Origin: a virus
Virus record (IMG/VR): IMGVR_UViG_3300022200_000624
Location: 1 to 21,504 of that record
Direction: 5' to 3' (one strand)
DNA length: 21,504 nucleotides
Of the stretch, positions 11,881 to 21,087 are shown piece after piece (position 1 is the stretch's first letter; each line of letters begins with the position of its first letter). The translations under genes were made by a program, and so were the position numbers. The notes below the pieces were generated by a model that did not search any database, was not told where the DNA came from, and was given only the letters and a program-made list of their open reading frames with translations.

Positions 11881-13748
11881 TGGACGCATACCAACAATAC
11901 ATACACAAGTCACGGTACGCTAGGTACTTACCGGAAGAGAAGCGCAGAGAAACTTGGGAAGAAACAGTAGCGAGATACGTCAACTACTTTGCGAACAGGT
12001 TTGATATCGAAGACGTTTACGATGAGATCCTAACAGCCATTGACAACCTAGATGTTATGCCATCTATGCGAGCACTGATGACCGCAGGAGAGGCACTGGA
12101 TCGTGACAACGTAGCAGGATTTAACTGTAGCTACCTACCTATAGATCACCCCAAAGCATTTGACGAGATGATGTACGTCCTTATGTGCGGCACAGGTGTT
12201 GGCTTCAGTGTTGAGCGGCAGTACATAGCTAAACTACCTGAGATAGCAGAGGACTTTCATGACACAGACACAGTTATCCATGTTGCGGATTCGAAGATCG
12301 GATGGGCGAAATCGTTTAGGGAGTTGGTTTCATTGTTGTATTCAGGTCAAGTTCCCCAATGGGACGTTAGCCGAGTACGACCTGCAGGTTCCCCGCTTAA
12401 AACTTTTGGAGGCAGAGCTAGCGGTCCAGAACCTTTGCTCGACTTATTCCAATTCACTGTGGGACTTTTTCGGCAAGCGGCTGGAAGAAAGCTTACATCC
12501 ATTGAATGTCACGATCTTTGCTGCAAGATTGCTCAAATCGTCGTTGTCGGAGGAGTCAGACGATCAGCACTCATCAGTCTCAGCAACCTCAGCGATGACA
12601 GACTGCGACGATGTAAGCATGGAAAATGGTGGCTTGAAGAACCACAACGAGGACTAGCTAATAACTCTGCATGTTATACAGAGAAGCCTGACTTTCAAGC
12701 ATTTCTCAACGAGTGGAGTAGCTTATATGAATCACAATCTGGTGAACGAGGTGTCTTTTCTAGAGTGGCAAGTCAAAAGCAAGCTGCAAGAAACGAACGA
12801 AGAGATGCTACCTATGATTTTGGAACTAATCCATGTAGCGAAATCATCCTCCGACCCTACCAGTTTTGCAATCTATCAGAAGTTGTTGTCAGGCCAGACG
12901 ATACGCTCGCTAGTCTCAAACGAAAAGTACGCATTGCGTCTATCCTTGGAACTCTACAGGCTACCCTCACTGACTTCAGATACTTGAGGAACATATGGAA
13001 AACTAACACGGAGGAAGAAGCACTGCTAGGTGTATCCTTGACAGGTATCATGGATCACCCATTGCTCTGCGGGAGAGGAGACAATGATAAACTCAAGAAG
13101 TGGCTTGCGATCATGCGTCAGGAAGCTATCGACACTAACAAGGTCTGGGCTGCAAGACTTGGTATCAATCCGTCTGCCGCAATTACTGCAGTTAAGCCTT
13201 CAGGTACTGTTAGTCAGTTGGTTGACAGCGCTAGTGGTATCCATCCTCGTTATAGTGCACAGTATATACGACGAGTACGCGCAGATGCTCGTGATCCACT
13301 ATGTGCCGTGCTAGAAGCTGCTGGTGTCCCTGTAGAGGACGATCTCATGTCACCTAGTACTAGGGTATTCTCCTTCCCTATCGCCTCTCCTGAGGGCGCT
13401 GTGACAGCCTCAGAGATGGGTGCTATGGAGCAGCTAGAACTATGGGAGATATATCAGGACTACTGGTGTGAGCACAAGCCATCAATGACTTGTTACTACA
13501 GAGACAATGAGTTCTTGGAGGTAGGTCAATGGTTGTACAACAAGTTTGATAAGGTGTCAGGTATCTCCTTCTTACCTTACTCAGACCATGCGTATCAACA
13601 ACCACCCTATGAACCTATAGACAAGAAGACATACAACGAGTTAGCTAAGGTTGCTCCAAAAGAAATATCGTGGGACATAGAAGAGGCCAGCGATATGACT
13701 GAGGGATCACAACAACTGGCCTGTACGGGAGACAACTGTGAGTTGTAA
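11880..13748 (+). CDS. nrdJ: Adenosylcobalamin-dependent (class II) ribonucleotide reductase
   Basis: 622 aa. Converts ribonucleotides to deoxyribonucleotides for phage replication, using coenzyme B12 to make the thiyl radical. Comparing with the monomeric Lactobacillus leichmannii enzyme: C83 in FNCSYLP matches C119; N317-P-C319-x-E321 matches N406, C408 (radical) and E410; C330 lies 11 residues after C319, as C419 follows C408. The C-terminal C615-x4-C620 pair matches C731/C736, which re-reduce the active site through thioredoxin-type donors. GGVRRSALI (224-232) and PSGTVSQLVDSASGIHPR (443-460) are further family motifs. It is shorter than the Lactobacillus protein (739 aa), consistent with the compact phage form. 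No separate small subunit, activase or NrdI is seen, in line with class II. It depends on host B12 supply. Its last codons overlap the lipoprotein gene. Confidence 0.95.
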   Translation: MDAYQQYIHKSRYARYLPEEKRRETWEETVARYVNYFANRFDIEDVYDEILTAIDNLDVMPSMRALMTAGEALDRDNVAGFNCSYLPIDHPKAFDEMMYVLMCGTGVGFSVERQYIAKLPEIAEDFHDTDTVIHVADSKIGWAKSFRELVSLLYSGQVPQWDVSRVRPAGSPLKTFGGRASGPEPLLDLFQFTVGLFRQAAGRKLTSIECHDLCCKIAQIVVVGGVRRSALISLSNLSDDRLRRCKHGKWWLEEPQRGLANNSACYTEKPDFQAFLNEWSSLYESQSGERGVFSRVASQKQAARNERRDATYDFGTNPCSEIILRPYQFCNLSEVVVRPDDTLASLKRKVRIASILGTLQATLTDFRYLRNIWKTNTEEEALLGVSLTGIMDHPLLCGRGDNDKLKKWLAIMRQEAIDTNKVWAARLGINPSAAITAVKPSGTVSQLVDSASGIHPRYSAQYIRRVRADARDPLCAVLEAAGVPVEDDLMSPSTRVFSFPIASPEGAVTASEMGAMEQLELWEIYQDYWCEHKPSMTCYYRDNEFLEVGQWLYNKFDKVSGISFLPYSDHAYQQPPYEPIDKKTYNELAKVAPKEISWDIEEASDMTEGSQQLACTGDNCEL

Positions 13749-13848
13749 GGCGATGGCTTTATCTGTTCTTATGTTAACAGCCTGCACTGTAGTCAATACT
13801 GCTGATCCACAGTGGGAGGGGCCTCACGACATAAACAGGATAGAGTAA
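13738..13848 (+). CDS. 36-aa lipoprotein overlapping the RNR 3' end
   Basis: Starts at GTG 13738, 11 bases inside the reductase gene, with GGGAG (13727-13731) 6 bases upstream. The product has a short N-terminus with one Lys (MSCKAM), a hydrophobic core (ALSVLML) and a lipobox LTAC. Signal peptidase II would cut before the Cys, leaving a 21-residue lipid-anchored peptide starting CTVVNTADPQWEG. The ATG at 13753 gives a poorer signal lacking the Lys. Such peptides include outer-membrane spanin subunits (Rz1 type) and receptor-blocking exclusion proteins; this one is not Pro-rich and has no neighbouring i-spanin, so the role is open. Its 3' end overlaps the convergent 59-aa gene by 25 bases. 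Confidence 0.6.
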   Translation: MSCKAMALSVLMLTACTVVNTADPQWEGPHDINRIE

Positions 13849-14003
13849 CCTTCCCTCTTGCCTACGTCCTCTGGCTTGTCTTTCGGGTCATGGGGCGTAG
13901 GTATTCCTTGCTCCTGCATCTTCCTGATTTGATCTTTAGATCGTTGACACATACTGTGATAGTCAATAGATGTATAAGATACTGTATGCTTTTCGTCTTT
14001 CAT
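13824..14003 (-). CDS. Hypothetical 59-aa protein, last gene of the virion unit
   Basis: Begins at 14003 in an ATGA overlap with the stop of the 1251-aa gene and runs to 13824. The sequence is polar: MKDEKHTVSYTSIDYHSMCQ, a basic helical stretch (RSKDQIRKMQEQ), then a Pro/Asp-rich segment (GIPTPHDPKDKPEDVGKREG) and a hydrophobic end (YSILFMS). Coupling to the upstream gene and the absence of another gene on this strand support it. Function unknown; a small virion-associated or assembly protein is possible. It overlaps the + strand lipoprotein gene tail to tail. Confidence 0.68.
   Translation of the reverse strand: MKDEKHTVSYTSIDYHSMCQRSKDQIRKMQEQGIPTPHDPKDKPEDVGKREGYSILFMS
13861..13901. other. 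Inverted repeat at the convergence point
   Basis: CCTACGTCCT (13861-13870) can pair with GGGGCGTAGG (13892-13901), giving a 10-bp stem with two G-T pairs and a 21-base loop. It lies between the convergent transcription units, where a terminator is expected, but no T tract follows on either strand, and the bases also code for the 59-aa protein. Weak candidate only. Confidence 0.25.
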
Positions 14004-17000
14004 TCTTCTGTTAGTCCTTTTATAGTTTTACCAACAATAGGAAGGGATTCAAGTGACTCATTTGGTATAGGATCAGGAACCTCTCCAGCCATTAAAGCAC
14101 GAGCAACTGAAGCCGTGTCTTTTAGAACAGCAGCAGGAAGAGTAGCACCCACAGGAGGTAGTATGTTATTCATAAAGGCAGTGGCAGGATCACTCATGAA
14201 TTTATCATAACCATAATCATTAGCGCCCATAGCTCCAAAGGTAAACACCGATCCTATCTGGTACAACGCACCCATAGCTGCTTGTTCAGGATCAGGAACC
14301 TCTCCCTTGATAACCTGACGGCCCTCGTTAACAAGACCATAACCACCACCAGACAACACAATGTATCTCATAGCGTTTTGCAAGGCTTGTTTCTTGTTAC
14401 CATCACGCCACTCTTTAAATATCCTACGCTCCATTAAATCAAACTGCTTGATAGCAAAACCTTTTAACATGTAAAACAAACGGGCATTAGGATTAGCCAA
14501 ACCAAAAGCAGTCTGAGCGGCAGCATTAATAGGCTGTAACCTAAACAGATCAAACATAACAAGATCACGGACTAGCTCACTACGGATGTTACCAGCAGCA
14601 ATGTCCCTTTTTAATTGGTCTATTTCGGGTCTACTAAAGCTGTACTGCCATTTAGTATCAAACGAACCATCAGTTATATCTTGTCTTGCTTTACGAAAAG
14701 AAGCATTCATGATACGGCTTTTACCAAACTGATCTAGCTTAGAAAAACCAGACCAGTTCATAGACCATTCAAGTAAGGACTCACTAGCCTGTGCTGCATT
14801 CTCTAGGAATTTGTTACCGCTGATCTTGTCGCCAAATAACTTTTGATCTGTCCCTTTCCTAGCTTTACGGACAAACTCACCAAAGACTTGACGAGCTAGG
14901 CCCATGTCAGCAGGGTCAAATGAAATACCACCTTTGTTAAACAAACCAGCTAGTACGTTACGCACACCCAATTCAAACGATGCGTTGAACAGATCATGTA
15001 CGTTCATTAATGCACCATATGGGTTAGCAATAGTACCTACATAACCAAGACTACGTATTAACTCTAACTCATGGGACATACCCTTGTTAGCATTAATACC
15101 AAGATCGTCAATAATTTGTTTAGCATTGTTAATTTGTACGTCAGACAAACCCTCACGCTTCAACGCTTCTTCAATGATACGATCATCAAACAATTTAAAA
15201 GACCCTGCTTCTTTAGCTGCAGTTTCTTCTAATGTCTTTTTACCCTGAGCAACAACAGGCTTACCAACAGTACGGAAACCTAACTGTTTACCTAGCTCCA
15301 TGCGGGTTAGTGTTTGACGCTGCCATCTCCAATGAGAATCAAAAATATTTTCATATTCTTGTTGTTTCTCTACTGGTCTTTTAGTGTTTGCTTTTCTCCA
15401 CTCTTCCATAGAAGGACGTTGAATATTTTTAGAAGCAGCATCCTCTGATTTAGCTTGTGCTTTTTGTCTGAAAGAACGAAGACTAAAATCATCAGCAGTA
15501 GATGTCACATTAGAGTGCATCCACAAACGTGATAACTCACCTGCGGTAACTTCTCTACGATACCTTGCAGAGAATTGTAGATTGTCATCAAAGAACTGGT
15601 TGAGTCTGTCTTCTGATCCTTTACCAATCTTACCTCTTGCAATGTTAATAGCAGCTTTAAGACGTTTCTCTCTAAACTCTTGGGACAAACGTGAGTTCAT
15701 TACATCTAACAGAGCGTCGTTAAACTTTACATTCTCTTGTGCTAGTTCACGGAACGGCTCCATCCCCTTCCACATTTTATCTAGCACAGTTTGACCACGA
15801 ACAACACGGTTCATGCCGCGAATAATACGCTCTGAAAAAGCCTTGCCTACTGTTTCTTCAGCAAGAGTAGCAAGAGGAGAAGCTAAACGACGTAGCTTTA
15901 CAATAGTACTTTGAGCTTGTGGTATTGTTGTATTAACGTCTTTAGCAAGTCTACCTGTAGTCATATCTAACAAGTCTTGTCTTAACAAAGATAGCTCTTC
16001 TAGATTTTCAAAAGGCTCGTTAATCCTTTCTCGTAAAACTTTAATGTCTTTGTTAGAGTTGACAACACGATTAAACTGTTTCATGTTTACGCCCATATCT
16101 ATAGCGTAGTCACGCATACGGGTAAACATACTACCTAAGTCAGAAGGTAACGCACCTTGTCTTCCTATGGTGTTTCCTAAATATTCTACCTCTCGCATAA
16201 GCAATTGAGTAGCTAATTCATCATTAGTTAACTCAGCAGTAGGACGGACAACCTTAGCTTCTTGTATTAATTGTTCTTGAAGGTTAGCTTTCTGCGTGTT
16301 TAATTCATCAACAGATCCAACCTGACGGCCTAGTTGTGGATCAAATATACTGTCAAAGATGCGACCTACAATAGCACCGCCTGCACCATAGTACAGACCC
16401 TTCTCAAGTCTATCTGCTGCGTCCTCACCTACACCAATACCGTAAGCACCAGCCTCTAAACCACCAGCTACCGCAGAAGAAGTAACACCAAGAGCACGTA
16501 ACGAATTAACAATACCAAGACTTGTAGGTAAGGCTCCTGCTATTTCACCATACAAAGCAGTCCTTGGACTAAGTTGAGAGAACTCTTCCATCTCTTTGCG
16601 AATACGGTTAAGTGCTACATCGTATTCTTCACCAGATGCCAGAGCTTCTAACTCTTCACCAAAACCAAGCGTCACTCCTTGTGCTATTGCTCTTAACGCA
16701 CCACGTACATCTCTAGATTCTCTAGCTTGCTTATTAAAAAAGTAACGCTCAACAGGATCTTCAGGCGCATCTATACGTCCTAGTTCTACTTTTGATACTC
16801 TACTTCTGTTAAGATATTTTGCTACGGGATCAACAGTAGGAGTAACAGTGGGAACAGGTTGCATAGCTTCCATTTGAGTGGCTGCTAATTCAGACTCAAG
16901 ACGCGGAGTAGACATAGGAGGTACAACTACAGGTTCACGTTGAGGTACAGTAACCTCTGCTAGACGTTGATCCATTGCAGTTGTATAGTCAGTATACGGA

Positions 17001-17755
17001 GCAGGTATTTGTTTTTGTTCACGTTGAGGTACAGTAACTTCATCTACTTTACCTGCTCTTTTAGGTACAGTAACTTTTGCTAACGCTTGTTCAGGTACAC
17101 GTTTAGCGTCAACAGTAACTTCAGGAAATCTACCGGCCCGAGGAGGAACAATAACCTTGTTAAGATATTTCTCTACAGGGTCTATTTCTACCTTGGGTTC
17201 AGGTATAGGAACTTGCCCACGTTTTGTAGGTATAATAGGTTCAAGAACTCTTTTAGCATCTACTCGTACTTCTTCTAGAGTGTCTTCAAGTTTCTTGCGA
17301 TCTACTTCGTTAGGAAACGTAGCTTGATAATCTACATAAGGAGAAGGTATTTTTTTCTTTTGACGAGCAGGAACTTTAACTTCATCTATTTTACCAGAGC
17401 GTCTTGGTACAGCAATCTCATTTAAAATTTTATTAAGTTTTTCTTTCTGCTCAGGTATCTCTTGTAGTTCATCTTCACGTAAAACGCCAAAAGTATTGAC
17501 AACAAAATTAACAGGAAGTTTTAACGCTTTTGATAACTGCTCGGCTGTAGCACCATTATCTACAGCTTCTTTAACTTTTGTTTTTATATGTTTAGGATCA
17601 CGTACTACTTCACCTGCGTCCCACTTGTCACCTAAAACAGCACTGTTATATTTTAGTAACTCATCTACAGAAACGTCAAAAATTTTAGCAACTTGCTGTC
17701 GCGTTTCTCCAGATTTAATTACATGAGATTTTTGTGTGTAGCCTTTTTCAGCCAT
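14000..17755 (-). CDS. Large LysM-containing internal virion (ejection) protein
   Basis: 1251 aa, comparable to the largest podovirus ejection proteins (T7 gp16, 1318 aa). Residues 10-52 form a LysM-like peptidoglycan-binding motif (HVIKSGETRQQVAKIF, DVSVDELLKYN). Residues about 113-340 are a Pro/Val-rich linker with repeated units: VPxRxGK-type segments followed by EVxVP and IPxPYxDY (113-143 and 226-257, a partial copy near 198-223), and DPVxKY-type motifs at 192, 309 and 333. Residues 400-465 are rich in Gly/Ala (GGLEAGAYGIGVG, GAGGAIVG) and may interact with membranes. The rest is long, charged and helical. I infer that it enters the cell wall with DNA and helps form the ejection channel. 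No lytic transglycosylase motif was identified. GGAAG precedes the start. Confidence 0.7.
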   Translation of the reverse strand: MAEKGYTQKSHVIKSGETRQQVAKIFDVSVDELLKYNSAVLGDKWDAGEVVRDPKHIKTKVKEAVDNGATAEQLSKALKLPVNFVVNTFGVLREDELQEIPEQKEKLNKILNEIAVPRRSGKIDEVKVPARQKKKIPSPYVDYQATFPNEVDRKKLEDTLEEVRVDAKRVLEPIIPTKRGQVPIPEPKVEIDPVEKYLNKVIVPPRAGRFPEVTVDAKRVPEQALAKVTVPKRAGKVDEVTVPQREQKQIPAPYTDYTTAMDQRLAEVTVPQREPVVVPPMSTPRLESELAATQMEAMQPVPTVTPTVDPVAKYLNRSRVSKVELGRIDAPEDPVERYFFNKQARESRDVRGALRAIAQGVTLGFGEELEALASGEEYDVALNRIRKEMEEFSQLSPRTALYGEIAGALPTSLGIVNSLRALGVTSSAVAGGLEAGAYGIGVGEDAADRLEKGLYYGAGGAIVGRIFDSIFDPQLGRQVGSVDELNTQKANLQEQLIQEAKVVRPTAELTNDELATQLLMREVEYLGNTIGRQGALPSDLGSMFTRMRDYAIDMGVNMKQFNRVVNSNKDIKVLRERINEPFENLEELSLLRQDLLDMTTGRLAKDVNTTIPQAQSTIVKLRRLASPLATLAEETVGKAFSERIIRGMNRVVRGQTVLDKMWKGMEPFRELAQENVKFNDALLDVMNSRLSQEFREKRLKAAINIARGKIGKGSEDRLNQFFDDNLQFSARYRREVTAGELSRLWMHSNVTSTADDFSLRSFRQKAQAKSEDAASKNIQRPSMEEWRKANTKRPVEKQQEYENIFDSHWRWQRQTLTRMELGKQLGFRTVGKPVVAQGKKTLEETAAKEAGSFKLFDDRIIEEALKREGLSDVQINNAKQIIDDLGINANKGMSHELELIRSLGYVGTIANPYGALMNVHDLFNASFELGVRNVLAGLFNKGGISFDPADMGLARQVFGEFVRKARKGTDQKLFGDKISGNKFLENAAQASESLLEWSMNWSGFSKLDQFGKSRIMNASFRKARQDITDGSFDTKWQYSFSRPEIDQLKRDIAAGNIRSELVRDLVMFDLFRLQPINAAAQTAFGLANPNARLFYMLKGFAIKQFDLMERRIFKEWRDGNKKQALQNAMRYIVLSGGGYGLVNEGRQVIKGEVPDPEQAAMGALYQIGSVFTFGAMGANDYGYDKFMSDPATAFMNNILPPVGATLPAAVLKDTASVARALMAGEVPDPIPNESLESLPIVGKTIKGLTEE

Positions 17756-17770
17756 TAGATTGTACTTCCG

Positions 17771-19075
17771 CTATTTTATAGGATTAAAAGTAGAGAGATC
17801 TAAACTTCGAGAACCAATGGCTTGCGCTTCTAATTCATTTAATCTACGTATAGCAGCTTTTCTAGACAAGTCTTCCCTGTCCATCAAAGCATTAATAGCA
17901 GCCTCTCTATCTGCTGCTTCTTGTGCTGCCTCTTCTTTATTAATTTGCCTTCCTTCTTCTAGACGAAGATCGTGTTCTTCTCCTAATAAATCAAGAGCAG
18001 TTTTAATAGCCACTTGAGGATCTACATCTGGATTCTTTTCTATTTCTTGAGCAATAAAAGAATGAAAATCTTCTTCTAAATCATCGTCAGTACTAACACG
18101 ATTAACAAGCTCTATTAAATCTTCTCCATATACCCACTCAGAAATACTATCTTCTTCTAGTAAATTCTCAACCATTCTTTCTGCTTTAGCGCCAAGCCTA
18201 TCTTTACTACGATCTACTGTTTGTTGTCTTGCGAATTCATTATCAATAACAGAACGTAAAGTTGTGGCAGCACTCCTTAACTCACCAGCAGATACTGTTT
18301 GATTAGGATCGTTTTTACGGGCAAGTACATCAAGAGCAGCTTGAACCTGTGGATTCTTTTTTAACTCAGGGTTAGCATCTAGTATTTCTTTGTGTCCTTT
18401 AGGTAACACACCTTCGCTTACCAGAGTCTGATGATCATCGCGCACCTGTCTTAAACCTGTAGCTTCACGCACCAATGCGTTTTTTTCTCTTTGAGTAAAT
18501 CCTTGCGGATTATCTTCAGCAGACGGTAGTTGATCTACGTAAGCAACAATATCTGTTACATCTCTAGAAGAAGCAAGAGCATTAGCAACACTCTCTATTC
18601 TTCTTTCCGACACAGTTTCTAATAATATATCTACTTCTTGTATACGTTTAGAGCCTAAGCCTACAAACTTTGTAGGATCTGATTGCATAGTAGTAGTAGC
18701 TAACTCCATTATCTCTTCTTGTTTTTGTTTAATAAAAACAGGATCAACAGACGTTTGCATTTCTTGCATGATAGTTGCAATCTGATTAGCACCTTGTGCT
18801 CTAGCAGTGGCTTTAAGATTGTCAGCAGCGGCTCCGTACACACTTGCTTTAGGTGTATCACCTCGTCTAGCTGCATCCATTTGTAACTGTTGAAGTTGGT
18901 TTATTCTAGAGGCAACTCCAGTAATTCCAGTAGCACCAGATGTAAGTTGTTTAAACTGTTCTGCTTCTTGTTGTCTTCGAGAAAAACTACCAGCACCTTG
19001 AGCAGCAGTAAACAAACCCTGCTGATATGAAGGACTCATCAGCCCTTGTATAAACGATTCTGCAAAACTAGCCAT
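17771..19075 (-). CDS. Internal virion / structural protein, helical
   Basis: 434 aa. Opens MASFAESFIQGLMSPSYQQG, followed by a Gln/Ala-rich helical region (about 30-110). A long, strongly charged helical body ends in an acidic/basic coiled-coil-like stretch (about 370-425: EEGRQINKEEAAQEAADREA). No enzyme motif or signal peptide. Its place between two other large, helical virion proteins mirrors the T7 internal-core gene order (gp14-gp15-gp16), so an ejection or core protein is the best guess (synteny inference). GGGAG lies about 12 bases before the ATG. The ATG shares one base with the preceding gene's TAA. Confidence 0.6.
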   Translation of the reverse strand: MASFAESFIQGLMSPSYQQGLFTAAQGAGSFSRRQQEAEQFKQLTSGATGITGVASRINQLQQLQMDAARRGDTPKASVYGAAADNLKATARAQGANQIATIMQEMQTSVDPVFIKQKQEEIMELATTTMQSDPTKFVGLGSKRIQEVDILLETVSERRIESVANALASSRDVTDIVAYVDQLPSAEDNPQGFTQREKNALVREATGLRQVRDDHQTLVSEGVLPKGHKEILDANPELKKNPQVQAALDVLARKNDPNQTVSAGELRSAATTLRSVIDNEFARQQTVDRSKDRLGAKAERMVENLLEEDSISEWVYGEDLIELVNRVSTDDDLEEDFHSFIAQEIEKNPDVDPQVAIKTALDLLGEEHDLRLEEGRQINKEEAAQEAADREAAINALMDREDLSRKAAIRRLNELEAQAIGSRSLDLSTFNPIK

Positions 19076-21087
19076 TAGATTTTTACTCCCAAAGCTCCTG
19101 ACAACAATCCAGTACCAACAGTACCAAACAAGTTAGCTTGTCCTAGTGCCGCTGCCAAACGAGACTGAAGCCCTGTCATAGACCCTTCACCAAACAACCC
19201 AGCACCGTACAACTGACCACGTTGAGCCATCTCAATCGGTGTCATGCCTAGCTGTGCTACGTTCATAAGCTGTGCTTGTGGTATGTACGATCCTGTCAAC
19301 GCACCCAGTGCAAGCTGTTGTTGTGCTTGCTGTGCTGCAATGTCTTGCAGAGACAACTGACTACCCAAGCCAGCGTACTGTAGACCTAAGCCAGCCTGTT
19401 GTGCCTGTAATCCACCAGCAAGCTGTGCCAACTGAGCCGCCTGTTGTGCTGATGTAGCTGCTCTGCCTAGACCCTCAGACTGCAACTGAGATTCAATCTG
19501 CTGTGCACTAAGGCCAAGCTGTGACAACTGTGCAGCCCTCTGTTGTGCTGCCGACTGAAGCTGGCTAGAGAGTCCTGCTTGTTGACCAAACAAACCACCA
19601 AACGTCTGAGCCTCACTAACAGCCTGTTGACGTTCTGCTTGTGCTTGCTGCATTGCCATTAAGGATGCTCTGTTCTGTGCTTCTTCTTGTGCTTGAGCTA
19701 AAGCAAACTGTTCAGGAGCACCACCAAACATAGCTGTACGTACACCTAAACGCCCCTGTTGAGCCATACGCTCTTCTAGTGCAAGACGTTGACGCTCTTC
19801 TTCAGGACGCTGTGTAGCCCTGATACGCTCGTATACATCAGCCTCTCGTCCTGTTGTGTCTTGTAAAGCTCTACCAGCAGTTTGACTTGCTAGTTGAGTG
19901 TACTGTTGTCTTAGTGCTTCTACATCAGAAGGGGCTTGTGTATCTAAGCCAGCCATACCTAAGCCAAGTGCTTGTTGACCAAATTGACTTATAGTTGGGG
20001 CTTGCGACATCCCCTTTGCGCGTAAACCCTGAAAACGAGAAGGTATTTCTCGGGGTTGATAGCCCTCTGGTGCCGCTATTCTGCGTGTTATCTCACCTTC
20101 GGTTGATATAAAAATCTTTTCGCCTGTTTGTGGGTTGGTGTAGCCGATAGGTGCCCCAACAACCTGACCTATTGGGGCTTCCGGATTGAGAACGCTATTT
20201 GCAACAAAGCCAGCAGGCACTGCATTAGCTATTCGCTGTTCTCTTTCCAGCGACTTTTGTAGCACATCCGGGCTAAGTTGACCAAGCTGACCTTGACCGC
20301 CTGCTGCAACGCCGCCTGTTAACTGTCGTTGTTGTTCTTGCAAAAAAGATAAACCTTGCGGAGGAACACCACCACCTAAAGCACTTGCAGCTTGCTGAGT
20401 AAACATACCACGCAGCAGGTTAAGATCAGACGGTTGTTGTGCCGCAGCACCCATGAACTGACCACCTAAACCAAACGCTTGTTGTGCTGCTTGTTGTCTT
20501 TGGTACTCTCCATAAGGAATACCAAGCAAAGCACTTGTTGCCTGTTCTTGTAGCATGTCTTGAATAACATCTTCTCTTGGAGCCAGACTTAACCGTGCTG
20601 AAGAACCCTGAGCAGGAGATAAAGTTACGCCGGGCCCTGCTGAGGGTGGGAAGACATCAGATGTAAGTAAAGATTTACTTGTCAGACGATCAGGTTCAAT
20701 TCCCTCTGAAGGAGTAAAGCCACCACCACCCGGAGGAGTGTACCCACCACCGCCTCCACCGCCATCTGGAGCAGGAAACATAGTAGGAGGTGCATAAGGT
20801 GTAGCATAAGAAGGTATACCAGCAGGAGTAAAACCAAACTGACTACCAGTAGTAGACGTTACAGTAAACGGTCTAAACTGTGCTTGTTGTAATCCTTGTT
20901 GTGCAATAATGTTTGCACCAGCTTGTGACTCATCACCAATATCACCAAGACGAGAATAAGCATTAGATAAAAGACCAAGACCAGCACTGCCTAACGCAAT
21001 GTTACCTGCGTTATCTTTTATGTCTCCAAGTAAACTGTTTGTGCCGGTTCCAGTAAGGTAATTAATAAAAGGGTCATACCAAGCCAT
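19075..21087 (-). CDS. Gln/Ala-rich structural protein with glycine linker
   Basis: 670 aa. The N-terminus (MAWYDPFINYLTG) is followed by a Gly/Ala-rich stretch (25-60), an FRPFTVTSTTGSQFGFTPAG segment (71-90) that I recall from marine podovirus virion proteins, and a Pro/Gly linker with seven consecutive Gly (109-115). Residues about 180-270 and 370-640 are extremely Gln/Ala-rich and probably helical (QQAAQQAFGLGGQF, AQAEERQ-like runs, SAQQAAQLAQLAGGLQ). The sequence suggests an elongated, assembly-prone virion component. By order it sits where T7 encodes internal core protein gp14, but the resemblance is positional. Translation probably couples to the upstream 77-aa gene (TAATG), with GGAGG about 10 bases ahead. 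Confidence 0.62.
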   Translation of the reverse strand: MAWYDPFINYLTGTGTNSLLGDIKDNAGNIALGSAGLGLLSNAYSRLGDIGDESQAGANIIAQQGLQQAQFRPFTVTSTTGSQFGFTPAGIPSYATPYAPPTMFPAPDGGGGGGGYTPPGGGGFTPSEGIEPDRLTSKSLLTSDVFPPSAGPGVTLSPAQGSSARLSLAPREDVIQDMLQEQATSALLGIPYGEYQRQQAAQQAFGLGGQFMGAAAQQPSDLNLLRGMFTQQAASALGGGVPPQGLSFLQEQQRQLTGGVAAGGQGQLGQLSPDVLQKSLEREQRIANAVPAGFVANSVLNPEAPIGQVVGAPIGYTNPQTGEKIFISTEGEITRRIAAPEGYQPREIPSRFQGLRAKGMSQAPTISQFGQQALGLGMAGLDTQAPSDVEALRQQYTQLASQTAGRALQDTTGREADVYERIRATQRPEEERQRLALEERMAQQGRLGVRTAMFGGAPEQFALAQAQEEAQNRASLMAMQQAQAERQQAVSEAQTFGGLFGQQAGLSSQLQSAAQQRAAQLSQLGLSAQQIESQLQSEGLGRAATSAQQAAQLAQLAGGLQAQQAGLGLQYAGLGSQLSLQDIAAQQAQQQLALGALTGSYIPQAQLMNVAQLGMTPIEMAQRGQLYGAGLFGEGSMTGLQSRLAAALGQANLFGTVGTGLLSGALGVKI

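Noticed and set aside
12259-12657. A 132-codon frame inside the ribonucleotide reductase, with an AGAGGA before its ATG
   Set aside because: The reductase frame is certain here, and the alternative product is a featureless mix without a domain, signal or membrane segment; treated as a chance shadow.
13812-14210. A 132-codon + strand frame at the convergence point
   Set aside because: Runs opposite the coupled 59-aa gene and the end of the 1251-aa gene, has no ribosome site, and looks like the complement of helical coding sequence.
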